Below, in pieces: positions 1 through 10,700 of a stretch of 50,760 nucleotides of DNA. The notes below the pieces were generated by a model. It made no database searches. It was not told the origin of the DNA and was given only the letters and a program-made list of their open reading frames with translations. The DNA is from CAYJRR01 sp964372275 [NCBI: uncultured bacterium] (lineage in GTDB: Bacteria; CAYJRR01), in assembly GCA_964372275.1 (NCBI GenBank), contig CAYJRR010000013.1, positions 1-50,760 of the forward strand, read 5' to 3'. The position numbers were made by a program, and so were the translations under genes. Numbering within the stretch: position 1 is the first letter of the stretch; each line of letters opens with the position of its first letter.

Positions 1-2435
1 TGGTTCCCGGCCATCTGGAACGTCGGCTTGTCGTTGACGGCGGTGACGACGATGTTGAAGGTCTGCGGATCGCTGGTGTCGATCCCGCTGTTCGCGGTGC
101 CGCCGCTGTCCTGAACCCGGACGGTGACGGTCGCCGTTCCGTTTTGGCCGGGGCTGGGGGTGAAGGTGAGGTCGCCGGAGGCGACGTCGATCGACGGTCC
201 GGAGCTGAAGAGGCCGGGGTTGTTGGTGGAGACGATGTAGGCGAGGACGGTCTGGGCCGACTCATTGGCGTGTCCCTCCCAGTCGACCGGCATCGCCGGG
301 GAGGTGGTGTTGCTCGGCTGGGCGAAGTTGACGACGGTCTGGGCGCCGGCGTCCTCCAGGACGGTCTGGTTCCCTCCCTTGGTGAAGGTCGGCTTGTCGT
401 TGACGGCGGTGACGACGATGTTGAACGTCTGGGGGTCGCTGGTGTCGACGCCGCTGTTCGCCGTGCCGCCGTTGTCCTGCACCCGGACGGTGACGACCGC
501 CGTGCCGTTGGCGTTGGAGGCGGGGGTGTAGGTCAGGTCTCCGGTCGTGATGTTGATCGTCGGGCCGGCCGAGAAGAGGCCCGGGTTGTCGGTGGAGACG
601 AGATACGCGAGCACGGTCTGCGCCGATTCGTTGCTCACGCCCAGGTGGTGCTCCCAGTTCGAGGGGGTGGTGGGAGCGGTGGTGTTGCTCGGCTGGGCGA
701 AGTTGACGACGGTCTGCGCGCCCGCGTCCTCGAGTACGGTCTGGTTGCCCCCCTTCTGGAAGGTCGGCTTGTCGTTGACCTGGTTGACGGTGATGGTGAA
801 GGTCGCCGGATCGCTGGTGTCGATGCCGCCGTTGGCCACGCCGCCGTCGTCCTTCACCTGGACGGTGACCGTCGCGACGCCGATCTGGTCGGTCGCGGGG
901 GTGAAGGTGAGGGTTCCCGTGTTCGAGACGTCCGGCTGGACCGAGAAGAGCGCGTTGTTGCTGTTGGTGACGATGTAGTCGAGGACCGCCTGCTGGTTGG
1001 CCCCTCCGGTCTCCTCGTCGACCGGACCGGGATCGAAGGCGGAGGTCTGCGCGGCGGAGTAGGCGCCGCTGTCCTCCAGCACGGTTTTGTTCGTGCCGAC
1101 GGTGAAGGTCGGCTTGTCGTTCACCGGGGTGACGTCGATCGAGAAGACGACGGTGTTGCCGGTCAGGCCGTCACCCGCGCCCGTCGTCGCGGCGCCGTCG
1201 TCGGAGATCGTGACGGTGACGGTCGCGATGCCGTTCTTGTCCGCGAGCACCGTATAGGTGAGGTTGGCCGTGGGGGCCGTGTCGGCGACGACCGGGCCGG
1301 TCGTGAAGAAGCCCGCCGTGTAGCTCTCGGCGAAGGTGATCACGTCGGTCGATTCGTTGGTGACCGGCTCCGGCCCTTTGTTGACCGGATTGGCCCAACC
1401 GGTGACCGTTTGCGGTGCCGGGCTCGGGTCCTCCAGGATCGTCAGGTTCCCCCCGCCCACGAAGCTGGGGGCATCGTTGACCTCGGTGATCGTGACGGTG
1501 AACGTGTCGGCCGTCGGATTGCTGTCGCCGGAGTCGCCGTTCTCGGGGTTGACGGTGATCGTGATCGACGAGCCGTTGTTGTTCTCGTTCAAGGCGGGGG
1601 TGATCGTGAGCCTGCGTCTCGCGACGAAGCCAATGGATCCGGAAGCCAGCTCCGTACCGACCGAGCTGTAGACGATGTTCGAATTGGGGATGACCGTGGT
1701 GTTGGCGGACGCGCCGGAGATCGTCACGTTCCCGATGGTTTCGTAGTCGTCGATCACGGTGTAGTCGACCGACACCGACTCGTCCTCGTTGACGGTTTGG
1801 TTGGACGGCACCGTGTTCCAGGCGACGTTGTCGTTTCCGCTCGAAGTGATCGTTACCGTGACGTCGCCGGTGCAGCTCGCGCTGTTGTTGTTGTTCCAAG
1901 CCTTGTAGGTGAGCGACACCGTGCCGACGAAGTTCTTCACCGGAATGAATTGGATCTCCTTCATCCGGGTGCTGGACGAGTTGCCGCGTGGACAGTTCAA
2001 CGTGTTTCCGCTCAGGGCCTGCGCCGGACTCTCCGAGATGCACGCACTCGGGCTCAGGTCCCCCCGGAAGTCGAAGCCCATCCCACCGGGCGAGGGACTG
2101 AACGTATCGCTCGTCGGGATGACCTGCCAGTTGACGTTGGACGTGGCGTCCTCGCTGGCGGAGGTCGAGGCGGTGTTGCAGGGGGCGGTCGTCACCTCCT
2201 GTTGGCGCAGCGCGACGTCGTCCGGATCGAGTCCGCAGGCGTACGCACCGGCGCACCCGAGCGCCAGTGCCCACAATCGCCGTGGAACCCGACCGAGCAA
2301 ACGACCCCCCCGAAAATCGAAAAGACGACGAGCAGGGCTTCCGCCCCGTCCGTCGACGTCGTCTTCGAAATCCCCCCGAACGAATCGCGTACTTCGAGAC
2401 AAATAGTAACATGGATCACAGTCCGGCCGATCCAT
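1..2435 (-). CDS. Giant exported Ig/cadherin-like tandem-repeat protein, 3' end outside window
   Basis: The minus-strand frame is open from position 2435 to the window edge, so only the N-terminal ~811 codons are present. The N-terminus has a hydrophobic signal with a loose lipobox (LALGC). After about 250 residues of non-repeat sequence come tandem units of roughly 120 residues. Each unit closes with a VxxVNDxPTF hinge, and five such hinges are visible. Units carry the pattern 'NESAQTVLAY' and 'DNGGTANSGIDTSDP'. This is the architecture of bacterial cadherin/Ig-like (VCBS or Big_17-like) surface or adhesion proteins. The start is uncertain: ATG at 2435 gives 45 residues before an in-frame TTG at 2300. 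The TTG follows a G-rich stretch and sits directly before the signal peptide, so it may be the true start. The 3' units are nearly identical at DNA level, suggesting recent duplication. No catalytic domain is seen. Confidence 0.8.
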   Translation of the reverse strand, partial: MDRPDCDPCYYLSRSTRFVRGDFEDDVDGRGGSPARRLFDFRGGRLLGRVPRRLWALALGCAGAYACGLDPDDVALRQQEVTTAPCNTASTSASEDATSNVNWQVIPTSDTFSPSPGGMGFDFRGDLSPSACISESPAQALSGNTLNCPRGNSSSTRMKEIQFIPVKNFVGTVSLTYKAWNNNNSASCTGDVTVTITSSGNDNVAWNTVPSNQTVNEDESVSVDYTVIDDYETIGNVTISGASANTTVIPNSNIVYSSVGTELASGSIGFVARRRLTITPALNENNNGSSITITVNPENGDSGDSNPTADTFTVTITEVNDAPSFVGGGNLTILEDPSPAPQTVTGWANPVNKGPEPVTNESTDVITFAESYTAGFFTTGPVVADTAPTANLTYTVLADKNGIATVTVTISDDGAATTGAGDGLTGNTVVFSIDVTPVNDKPTFTVGTNKTVLEDSGAYSAAQTSAFDPGPVDEETGGANQQAVLDYIVTNSNNALFSVQPDVSNTGTLTFTPATDQIGVATVTVQVKDDGGVANGGIDTSDPATFTITVNQVNDKPTFQKGGNQTVLEDAGAQTVVNFAQPSNTTAPTTPSNWEHHLGVSNESAQTVLAYLVSTDNPGLFSAGPTINITTGDLTYTPASNANGTAVVTVRVQDNGGTANSGVDTSDPQTFNIVVTAVNDKPTFTKGGNQTVLEDAGAQTVVNFAQPSNTTSPAMPVDWEGHANESAQTVLAYIVSTNNPGLFSSGPSIDVASGDLTFTPSPGQNGTATVTVRVQDSGGTANSGIDTSDPQTFNIVVTAVNDKPTFQMAGN

Positions 2436-2665
2436 GGCATTTTTGATGATTTTTCCTAATATTAAACAAATAGATCCACGAGATTCTTAAGACCGTTTCG
2501 AGGTCGAGTGTCGGCCCGTAGCGGCGAAATATGGCAAAAAGTGGGCGATTTCGCGCACCCCTGGCGGGCCGTGCCGCGTCCGACGGGCGGTGAGGGCGGA
2601 CGTCGACGACGCCGCCACGGGTGGGCGCCCGATGAATTCGACGGTCGAGTGGGGGGCGCTCCGAC
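2436..2665. promoter_or_regulatory. Intergenic region with AT-rich upstream segment of the 2435 gene
   Basis: This 230-bp gap separates two minus-strand genes. Positions 2440-2490 are strikingly AT-rich for this genome (for example TTTAATATTAGG on the minus strand), and AGGA lies 13-18 nt before the possible ATG starts at 2440 and 2435. It probably holds the promoter of the downstream repeat-protein gene. No clean -35/-10 pair or terminator hairpin was found. Confidence 0.35.
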
Positions 2666-4657
2666 CTACCAGTTCACGATTCGATCCCAGTCCTCGATCG
2701 AGATCCCCTCGGCGTAGGGGGAGGCGTACCCAAGGGTGCGGATCGAATCGAACAGCTCTTCGGCGCGCTCGACGAGCGCCGACAGTTCGTCCGGGTCGTT
2801 GGAATCGCCCAAGACCTGGAAGGCGAGCAGGTTCACCGACTCGCCGGGTCCGAGCGCCAGGTCGTATTCCGCCGACCACTCCCCCGGGACGAGGAGAGGG
2901 TCGAGACGCACGTAGCGGCCCGGCACCATCGCCGCCATCACGTCAGGAAACGCGCCGCCGAAGCCGTCGGGAGCGGTGGTGTCGACGGCGAACATCATCG
3001 TTCCCGCGGTGGTGACCACGCCGCCGCCGTCACTCCCCAGGTCCCCCTCCATCCGCAACGTGAACAGACGGTCGTCGTCGTTCGGATTGGTCACGGTGTC
3101 GAGGTGGCGGATCCAGTGTCCGCCGGCGTAGGGGGCGTAGATCGAACGGGAGAGGTCGATGGCATGGCCATCGTCGTCGAGTCGCCGCGCGGGGAGCCGC
3201 ACCGACCGCGGCAGCAGCACCGTCTCGCCGGTCCAGCCGGCGAGCCCCGCTTCGCATCCTCCGTTCGTCACGTAGTCGATCGCCTGGCCGTCGATCAGGC
3301 GGACGTCGTCGACGTACACGCCGTGCGGTTTGGTGTCGGACAGCCCGGCGAAGAACTCGCTCACCCCCTCGGGCCCCCCTCCCCAGACGTCGAAACGAAG
3401 GCGCACCCGCTTCCCGGCGAGACCCAGCGGCAGCAGGTCGATCGCATGGCTCTGAAACGTTTCTCCCGGGGAGGCGGTGATGCCGTCGGTCGTGACCACG
3501 GCCACCACGATCGGCGGGATGCCGTCGGTGAGGTTCTCGACCGACACCTGGTACCGCGCGCCGGTCGCCTTGTCGCCGAGTCGATAGAAGTCGTCCCACG
3601 ACAGCGTCAGCGCAGACGGCTGCGCCGGAAGCTGCATCTCCTGGTAGGCGCCGGCGTAGCCGAGCGGCCGGAGGTGGCAACTGGCCAACCCCTCGGATCG
3701 GTAGCCGTTCCAATCGTCTACCGCCTCCCGCCGGAGGCTGGCGACCGTCTCCCGAGGACCTTCGAAGACGATCTCGGCGGCCGGAATGCACGGGAACGAG
3801 TCGTCGGTGATGTCGTTCACGTCCTCGTCGTCGTCCGTGTTCTGGATGTTCGGCAAGTGCGCCATCGGCCACCAGACGTCGTCGTAGGTGTCGGAGCCGC
3901 CGTCGGCGACGGTGCCGCGGCAGGTCAGGTCCCAGACGTGGCGGAAGGTCCGGGCGGGGTCGACGGTGGCGTCGGTCCACTCGCTTCCGGTCAGCAGGGC
4001 CATCGAACCGTCGGACTCCCTGCCGGCGGCGCCGGCCGGAACGGTGGTCGAGAGGCCGAACGCCTCGACGGTGACCGTGGCGAAGCCGGGGGCCAGGAAC
4101 GAGACCGCCGCGGTGGCGCCGGTTCCGGTCACCGCGACGGCGGTGGGGGCGCTGCTGGACCAACGCGCGCCGTGGGCGGGAACGAGGCCGAGCGCGCTCT
4201 CCACGGTGGCCGCGACCGTGGTCGCCGTGCCGACCAGGCCGTGGACGGCGAGCCGATCGACGACCAGACGCTCTCCGCGCGTGCGGTAGGTCGAAACGAC
4301 GTCGGCTCCGAGGAGAGCGCCCTCGGCGCTTCGGACGGTGCCGCGCACCGTGATCGCGTGCGGCTCGAACAGCCCCGCCGGAGAGAGGCGCTGGTGGCGC
4401 AGGGTGCGGCCGTCGGCGTCGACCGTGACGACCCCTTCGACGAGTCCGTCCGGCCCGAGCAGGCGCAGCCCGTTCCCGACGGTCGCCGGGTCGAGCGGGT
4501 GGCTGAACCGCACGACGACCGCGGCCCCCGGATCGACCTCTTCCGCGCCGGGGGCGGGGGAGATCGACTCGATCGCCAGCGGCTCGGACAACGGATACGA
4601 CGCCGGCGTGCACGCCCCTAAGCCCGAGGCCACCGCGAGGAGTCCGATCCCACGCAT
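2666..4657 (-). CDS. Large exported lipoprotein with N-terminal Ig-like domain
   Basis: A 663-residue protein with a short signal peptide and lipobox ending LGAC at about residue 16, so probably a lipid-anchored envelope protein. Residues ~30-125 ('SPAPGAEEVDPGAAVVVRFS', then 'HPLDPATVGNG') match the bacterial SbsA-type Ig-like domain pattern. A second domain around 135-205 also looks Ig-like ('ATVTVEAFG'). The middle is rich in Asp and aromatic residues. It contains a probable carbohydrate-binding or jelly-roll-like segment ('GVYVDDVRLIDGQAIDYVTN' with 'NGGCEAGLAGWTGE'), a phrasing common in CBM-like domains. No catalytic motif is recognised. A TACGAT -10-like hexamer lies 6 nt before the ATG, so the transcript could be leaderless. 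It lies 74 bp downstream of the 2493-residue repeat protein gene on the same strand and may be co-transcribed with it. Confidence 0.85.
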   Translation of the reverse strand: MRGIGLLAVASGLGACTPASYPLSEPLAIESISPAPGAEEVDPGAAVVVRFSHPLDPATVGNGLRLLGPDGLVEGVVTVDADGRTLRHQRLSPAGLFEPHAITVRGTVRSAEGALLGADVVSTYRTRGERLVVDRLAVHGLVGTATTVAATVESALGLVPAHGARWSSSAPTAVAVTGTGATAAVSFLAPGFATVTVEAFGLSTTVPAGAAGRESDGSMALLTGSEWTDATVDPARTFRHVWDLTCRGTVADGGSDTYDDVWWPMAHLPNIQNTDDDEDVNDITDDSFPCIPAAEIVFEGPRETVASLRREAVDDWNGYRSEGLASCHLRPLGYAGAYQEMQLPAQPSALTLSWDDFYRLGDKATGARYQVSVENLTDGIPPIVVAVVTTDGITASPGETFQSHAIDLLPLGLAGKRVRLRFDVWGGGPEGVSEFFAGLSDTKPHGVYVDDVRLIDGQAIDYVTNGGCEAGLAGWTGETVLLPRSVRLPARRLDDDGHAIDLSRSIYAPYAGGHWIRHLDTVTNPNDDDRLFTLRMEGDLGSDGGGVVTTAGTMMFAVDTTAPDGFGGAFPDVMAAMVPGRYVRLDPLLVPGEWSAEYDLALGPGESVNLLAFQVLGDSNDPDELSALVERAEELFDSIRTLGYASPYAEGISIEDWDRIVNW

Positions 4658-4731
4658 ACGGTGATCGTATCAGCAGTCGAGGGGCGCCACGGCAGCTCGT
4701 CGTCCTCGTGGCGGACCGCGGCGCCCGGACC

Positions 4732-7700
4732 TCATCGGTCGGCGAGGAGACGGCGCCCGATGACCGCGGCGGCGGCGAGGAGCAGGGCCAGCGGCAGGCC
4801 GCTGTCGCGCCGGACGCGAAGCGGCGTGACCTGGCAAGCGTGCGGTGCCGCCGGCTCCGGTTCGAGATCGATCGGGGCGGCGATCGGGTCGGCTCCGGGA
4901 CCGTCGTCGCGAAGGACCCAGTGGTAGTGGCCTTTCGGGAGCGGCATGTCCGACGCGAACGACGGCAGACCCCGCGCGGCGCGCGCGAGGTCGATCACCG
5001 GTCCGCCCGGGCCGCCGGCGCGGAGCCCGAGCGTGAGTCGCGCGCCGAGGCCGGCGGTCCCGTCCGGCGCGGGGGTTCCGTCGGGCGCCCTTCGCGTCGG
5101 GATCGCCGCCGGACGGAGGACGACCTCGACCGACGCGGGGGTCGCCACCTCGAACGCCCCCTCCGCGATCGGCGGGCTCGCCACCGCCTCAAACCACGAC
5201 GGAACGGGCTCCCCGGGCGCAGGCGGTCTCGAGACGATGCCGACCCACGGGATGTCGATGCGGAGTCTCGGTGCGAGACGCGCCACCGGCACGGACGGGG
5301 CGCGCGCCGCGTCGCGCGCGTCTCGGCGTCCGATCGGCGGCGTCTGGATCGACACCGGCTCGGTCGAGGGCTGCGGAGTCGAGGCGGGGGCCGCCGGAGC
5401 GGCGACCGAGAAGGAGACCACCTTCGGACTCGAGTCGAGCTCGCCGTCGGTGGCGTAGAAGGTGAGGCTGTCGGAGCCTTCGAAGCCGGCGTCGGGGGTG
5501 AAGGTCAGCGTCGCAGCCGTTCCGGCGATGGCGCCGTGGGCCGGGAGGCTCGCCAGGACGAAGGTCAGAACGTCGCCGTCGACGTCGGTCGCCGACAGCG
5601 TGAAGGTCGCCGGCGTGTCCGGTTCCGTGCCGACGCTCTGTGCGACGGCGACGGGGCGGTCGTTGACGGGGGCGATGGCGACGGTCACCTCGGCCTCGGC
5701 CGAGCTGTCGGTGCCGTCGTTCACGCGGAAGGTGAAGCGGTCGGCGCCGTTCGCGTCGGTGCTCGGCACGTAGGTGAGCGATGGGGCGGTGCCGGTGAGC
5801 GTTCCACGCGCGGGGGGGGTCACGATGGCGTAGGTCAGGGCGCTCCCCTCCACCGGATCGGATCCGGTCAGCGCCACCTGGACCGGAACGTCCTCGTCGG
5901 TCGTCACGGCGGATCCGGTCGCCGCCGGCGGGTCGTTCACCGACGCGACCGAAAGCGAGACGGTCGCCGCGCCGCTGTCGACGGCCATCCCCCCTGCGCT
6001 GCTGGCGGAGGCGACGTAGGTGAACAGGTCCGAACCGAAGAAGTTCGGCTCCGGGGTGTAGACCAGGTCGGGGGCCGTTCCGGAGACCGTCCCGTGGGAC
6101 GGGCCGGTCACGATGCGGAAGGCGAGCGGTTCCCCTTCGACGTCGGAGCCGGTGAGCGTGACCGCGGCCGATCCGTCCTCGTCGACGGCCACCGACTTGG
6201 CGTCGGCGGTCGGCGGGTCGTCGACGGCGTTCACCGTGATCGAGACGGTCGCGGCCTCCGAGTTGAGGGAGCCGTCGCGGACGCGGAAGGTGAATGCGTC
6301 CGGCCCGGCGTAGTTCCCGTCCGGAACGTACTTCACGTTCGGCACGATCCCGGTGAGCGTTCCGTGGACGGGGAGGGTGAGCACCGTGTAGGCGACGGCG
6401 CTCTGCTCGACCGGGTCGTGGCCTTCGAGGACGATCGTCAACGCGGTGTCCTCGGGCGTCGAGACCGATTGGCTCTCGGCGACAGGCCGGTCGTTGACCT
6501 CGGCGATCGTGAGGGTGACCGTCGCCGCGCCCGATTCGACCGTCCCGTCGGCCGCGGCGAAGGTAAAACTGTCCGGGCCGACGACGTTTGCGTTCGGGGT
6601 GTAGACGAAGTTGGGGGCGTTGCCCGAGAGCGACCCTTTCGACGGCGGGGTCACGAGCGAATAGGAGAGGGGATCGCCGTCGACGTCGGTTCCGGCCACC
6701 ACCACCGCCGTCGGCGTGTCCTCGGGAACGCCGACCGCCTGCGCCGTGGCGACCGGCGGGTCGTTGACGGGGGTGACGGTGATCGAAACGGTCACGATCT
6801 CCGAGAAGAGAAAAGGGTCACGGGCCCGGAAGGTGAACGAGTCGACGCCGTGGAAGTTCGGCTTCGGCGCGTAGCTCCTCGTCGCGCCGCTGCCGCTCAA
6901 CGTCCCGTGGGCGGGCGAGGTCACGACGAAGTACTGAAGCGCCGAGCCCTCCACGTCGGAGGCGGTGAGCGGGATCGACGCCACGATGTCCTCGGGCGTC
7001 TCCGCCGACGACCCCTCGGCCCTCGGGGCGTCGTTCACGGCCGCGATGGTGATCGCCACGGTGCGCTCCGCCGACGCGGCGTTCCCGTCGGAGACGACAT
7101 ACCGGAAGCTGTCGGCGCCGGTCTGGTTCGGGTTCGGGGTGTAGGTCCGCGCGGCCCCCTCGCCGCCGATCGTCCCTTTGGTCGGTTCGACCACGATCTC
7201 GAAGGTGAGCGAATCGCCGTCGGCATCGCTCCCCGGGAGCGTGAACCCCTTCGGCACGTCCTCCACCGCGGAGAGCGAGAGGTTCGCCGTCACCGGCGCG
7301 TCGTTCACCGGGTTCACCGTCAGCGTCACCACCGCCGGCGCGCTGAAGGTCGATCCCTCCTTGGCGCGGTATTCGAAGGAGTCCTCGCCGGCGTAGTTCA
7401 ACGACGGCTTGTAGGTCCGGATGGCGCCGGCTCCGACGATCGATCCGTGCGACGGTGCGCGCGTGATGTAGTAGTAGAGCGTTCCCCCTTCGGCCGCCGA
7501 TCCCGACAGGGTGATCGCGACCGGCGTGTCCTCGTCGGTCGTCGCCTCCTGCGAAACGGCCGTCGGCGGATCGACGACGCGGGAGATCGAGATCGTCACC
7601 GACTTGGCCGGGGAGTCGGCCGTTCCGTCGGACGCCTTGTAGGTGAAGCTGTCGGCGCCCCAGGCGTTGGCGTTCGGAACGTACAGGAATGCCGGCGATT

Positions 7701-10700
7701 CGCCCGACAGCGTCCCCTTGGTGGGGGGGGTGACGATCGAGAACTGCAGCGCGTCGCCATCGGCGTCGGTGCCGGTGAGCGTGATCGGTTTCGGCGCGTC
7801 CTCGACCGTGGCGAGGCTTCGCGGCGCGACGACCGGCGCGTCGTTCACGGGTCCGACCTCGACCGTGACCGTCGCCACCTCCGAATAGGCCCCGCCGTTG
7901 TCCCGCACCTTGAATCGGAAGCTGTCCGGCCCGTGGTAGTTCGGAAGACCCTTGTAGGTACGGCTGCTGCCTGTGCCGCTCAACGTTCCGTGCGACGGCG
8001 GCGTCACCAGGACGTAGACCGGCGTGGCTCCCTCCGGATCGCTGGCGGAGAGCAGGACCGGTTTCGGCGTGTCCTCGTCGGCGGAGATCGTCTGCGGGTG
8101 GGCGACCGGCGGGTCGTTCACCGCGAGAACGTTGATCGACACCGTCGCCACGTTCGACTCGAGCGCGCCGCTCGTCGCCTTGAAGGTGAAGCTGTCGGGG
8201 CCGGTGACGTTGGGGTTCGGCGTGTAGAGCAGGTCGGGGGCCGTTCCGGAGAGCACGCCCTTGGCCGGCGGACCGACGACGGTGTAGGCGACCTCCCCCT
8301 CCACGTCGGAGGCGACGAGGACGATCGCCTTCGGCGTGTCCTCCATTGTCGTCACCGACTGCGGATTGGCGACGAGCGTCGAGTCGGCGACCGGCAGAAC
8401 GGCGATCGTCACCGTCGCCGCGGCGGAGAAAACCTGGCCGTCCTTCGCCTTGAAGGTGAAGCTGTCCTGGCCGTGGAAGTTCGCCTCGGGCTTGTAGGTC
8501 TTGACCGTGCCGCTGCCGGTCAGCGTCCCGTGCGCGGGGAAGGAGGCGATGGCGAAGGTGACCGGCGATCCCTCCACGGGATCGGAGCCCGCCAACGTGA
8601 TCGCCACCGGCACGTCTTCGGAGGTCGTCACCGACTGCTCGTTCGCCACCGGGGGGTCGTTGACCGGCTGCACGGCGATCGTCACGGCCTTTGGCTCGGA
8701 GACGAGCTCCGCATCGCGCGCGACGAAGGTGAAGCCGTCGGGGCCGCTGACGTTGGCGTTCGGCGTGTAGGTCCAGCTCGCGCCGCTGCCGGCGAGCGTC
8801 CCCTTCGCCGGCGCGGTCACAACCTCGTAGGTGACCGGATCGCCGTCGGGGTCGGTCGCCAGCAAGGTGACGACCTTCGGGGTGTCCTCGGCGGTGGAGA
8901 AGGAACGCGGCGTCGCCACCGGAGGATCGTTCACCGGCGTCACCTGGATCGTCACCGTCGCGACCGGCGAGTTGACCGCGCCGTCGCGCACGCGGAAGCG
9001 GAAGGTGTCGGTGCCGAAGAAGTTGAGGCGCGGGACGTAGGTGCGCGTCGAACCAACGCCGGTCAGTGTCCCCTTCGTCGGATAGGTGACGATGGCGTAG
9101 GTCAGGACCGCCCCCTCGACGTCGGCGGCCTGGAGGGTGATCTCGACCGCCGTCTCCTCGGGGGTCGTCACCGTCTGGGCATGGGCGACGGGAGCGTCGT
9201 TCACCGGACTCACCTGGATCGACACGGTCGCCGGCTCGGAGTCGCCGGTGCCGTCGTGGGCAACGAAGGTGAAGCTGTCCGGACCGTGGAAGTTCGAGTT
9301 TGGGCGGTAGGTCAGCAGCGGGGGCGTTCCGACGAGCGTGCCGTGCGCCGGAGGGGTGGCGACCGAGTAGAGCAGCGGATCGGCATCGGGGTCGGTGGCG
9401 ACCAACACCACCGCTTTCGGCATGTCCTCGCTGGTGAGGATCGAACGCGCCAGCGCGGTCGGCACGCCGTCGTTCACCGGGGTGATTGTGATCTCGACCG
9501 TCGTCACGGCGGAGTAGAGCCCGCCGTTCTGCGGAAGCCCGTCCCGCACGCGGAAGGTGAACTTGTCGACCCCGTGGACGTTCGCCCGCGGCGAGTAGGT
9601 CAAGTTGGGGGCGGCGCCGGAGAGGATCCCCTTCGTCGGGAAGCTCGCCACATGGAAGGTGAGCGGGCTTCCTTCCACGGGATCGCTGCCCGCGAGCGTG
9701 ATCGGAATCGCCGTGTCCTCCGCGGTGACGACCGACTGCGCCTCGGCGGTCGGCGGGTCGTTCCGCGGCGCGACGGCGAAGGTGACCGTTCCGGCCGACG
9801 AGACCAACGCCCCATCGCCGGCGGTGAAGGTCATGACGTCGGTGCCGTTGAAGTTCGGGTTCGGCGTGTAGGTGAGGTTCGGCGCGTCGCCGGAGAGGGT
9901 TCCGTTGGAGGGGACGGCGAGAACGGTGAAGGCGAGAGGGGCCCCCTCCGGGTCGAGCGCGGCGAGGGTGAAGGCCTTCGGCGTGTCCTCGACCACGGGG
10001 ACCGCCTTGGTCGATGCGCGCGGAGCGTCGTCGACCCCGTTCACGGTGATCGTCACGGTGGCCACCGCCGAGGTCTGGCTCGCGTCCTTCGCCTTGTAGG
10101 TGAAGGTGTCGGTTCCGGCGAAGTCGGCGATCGGGGTGTAGGTGAGCTCCGGAGCCGTCCCCGACAGCGATCCCTTGCCCGGAGTGGCGACGATCTGGAA
10201 GGTGACCGGAGACCCTTCCACCGGGTCGGATCCGACGAGCGTGACCGCCACCGCCGTGTCTTCGTCGGTCGAGACCGAGAGCGATCCGGCGACCGGGGGA
10301 TCGTTCACCGCGTTCACGACGAGCGAGACGATCGCCGGCTCCGACGAGAGCAGACCGTCGTTGGCGAGGAACGAGAAGCTGTCGGTGCCGTTGAAGTGGG
10401 CGTTCGGGGTGTAGACGAGGTTCGGTTCCGCGCCGGAAAGCGTGCCGTTGGTCGGCTGGGTGAGCACGGTGTAGGTCAGCATTGTGCCGTCGGCGTCGGT
10501 GCCGGCGAGCGCGAACGACTTCGAGCCGTCCTCGCCGAGGGTGTAGCTCGCGGCGATCGCGACCGGCGCGTCGTTGACGGCCGTGATCCCGATCGAGACT
10601 GTCGCGGGGGTGGAGGCGAGAAGACCGTCGTGTGCGGCGAAGGTGAAGCTGTCGGCCCCGTCGACGTCCGGGTTCGGGGTGTAGACCAGGCTCCCGCCCG

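Noticed and set aside
144-2459. Plus-strand 771-codon open frame
   Set aside because: Antisense shadow of the repeat-protein gene; composition is Gly/Arg/Val-rich with no family match, while the minus frame shows clear Ig-like repeats.
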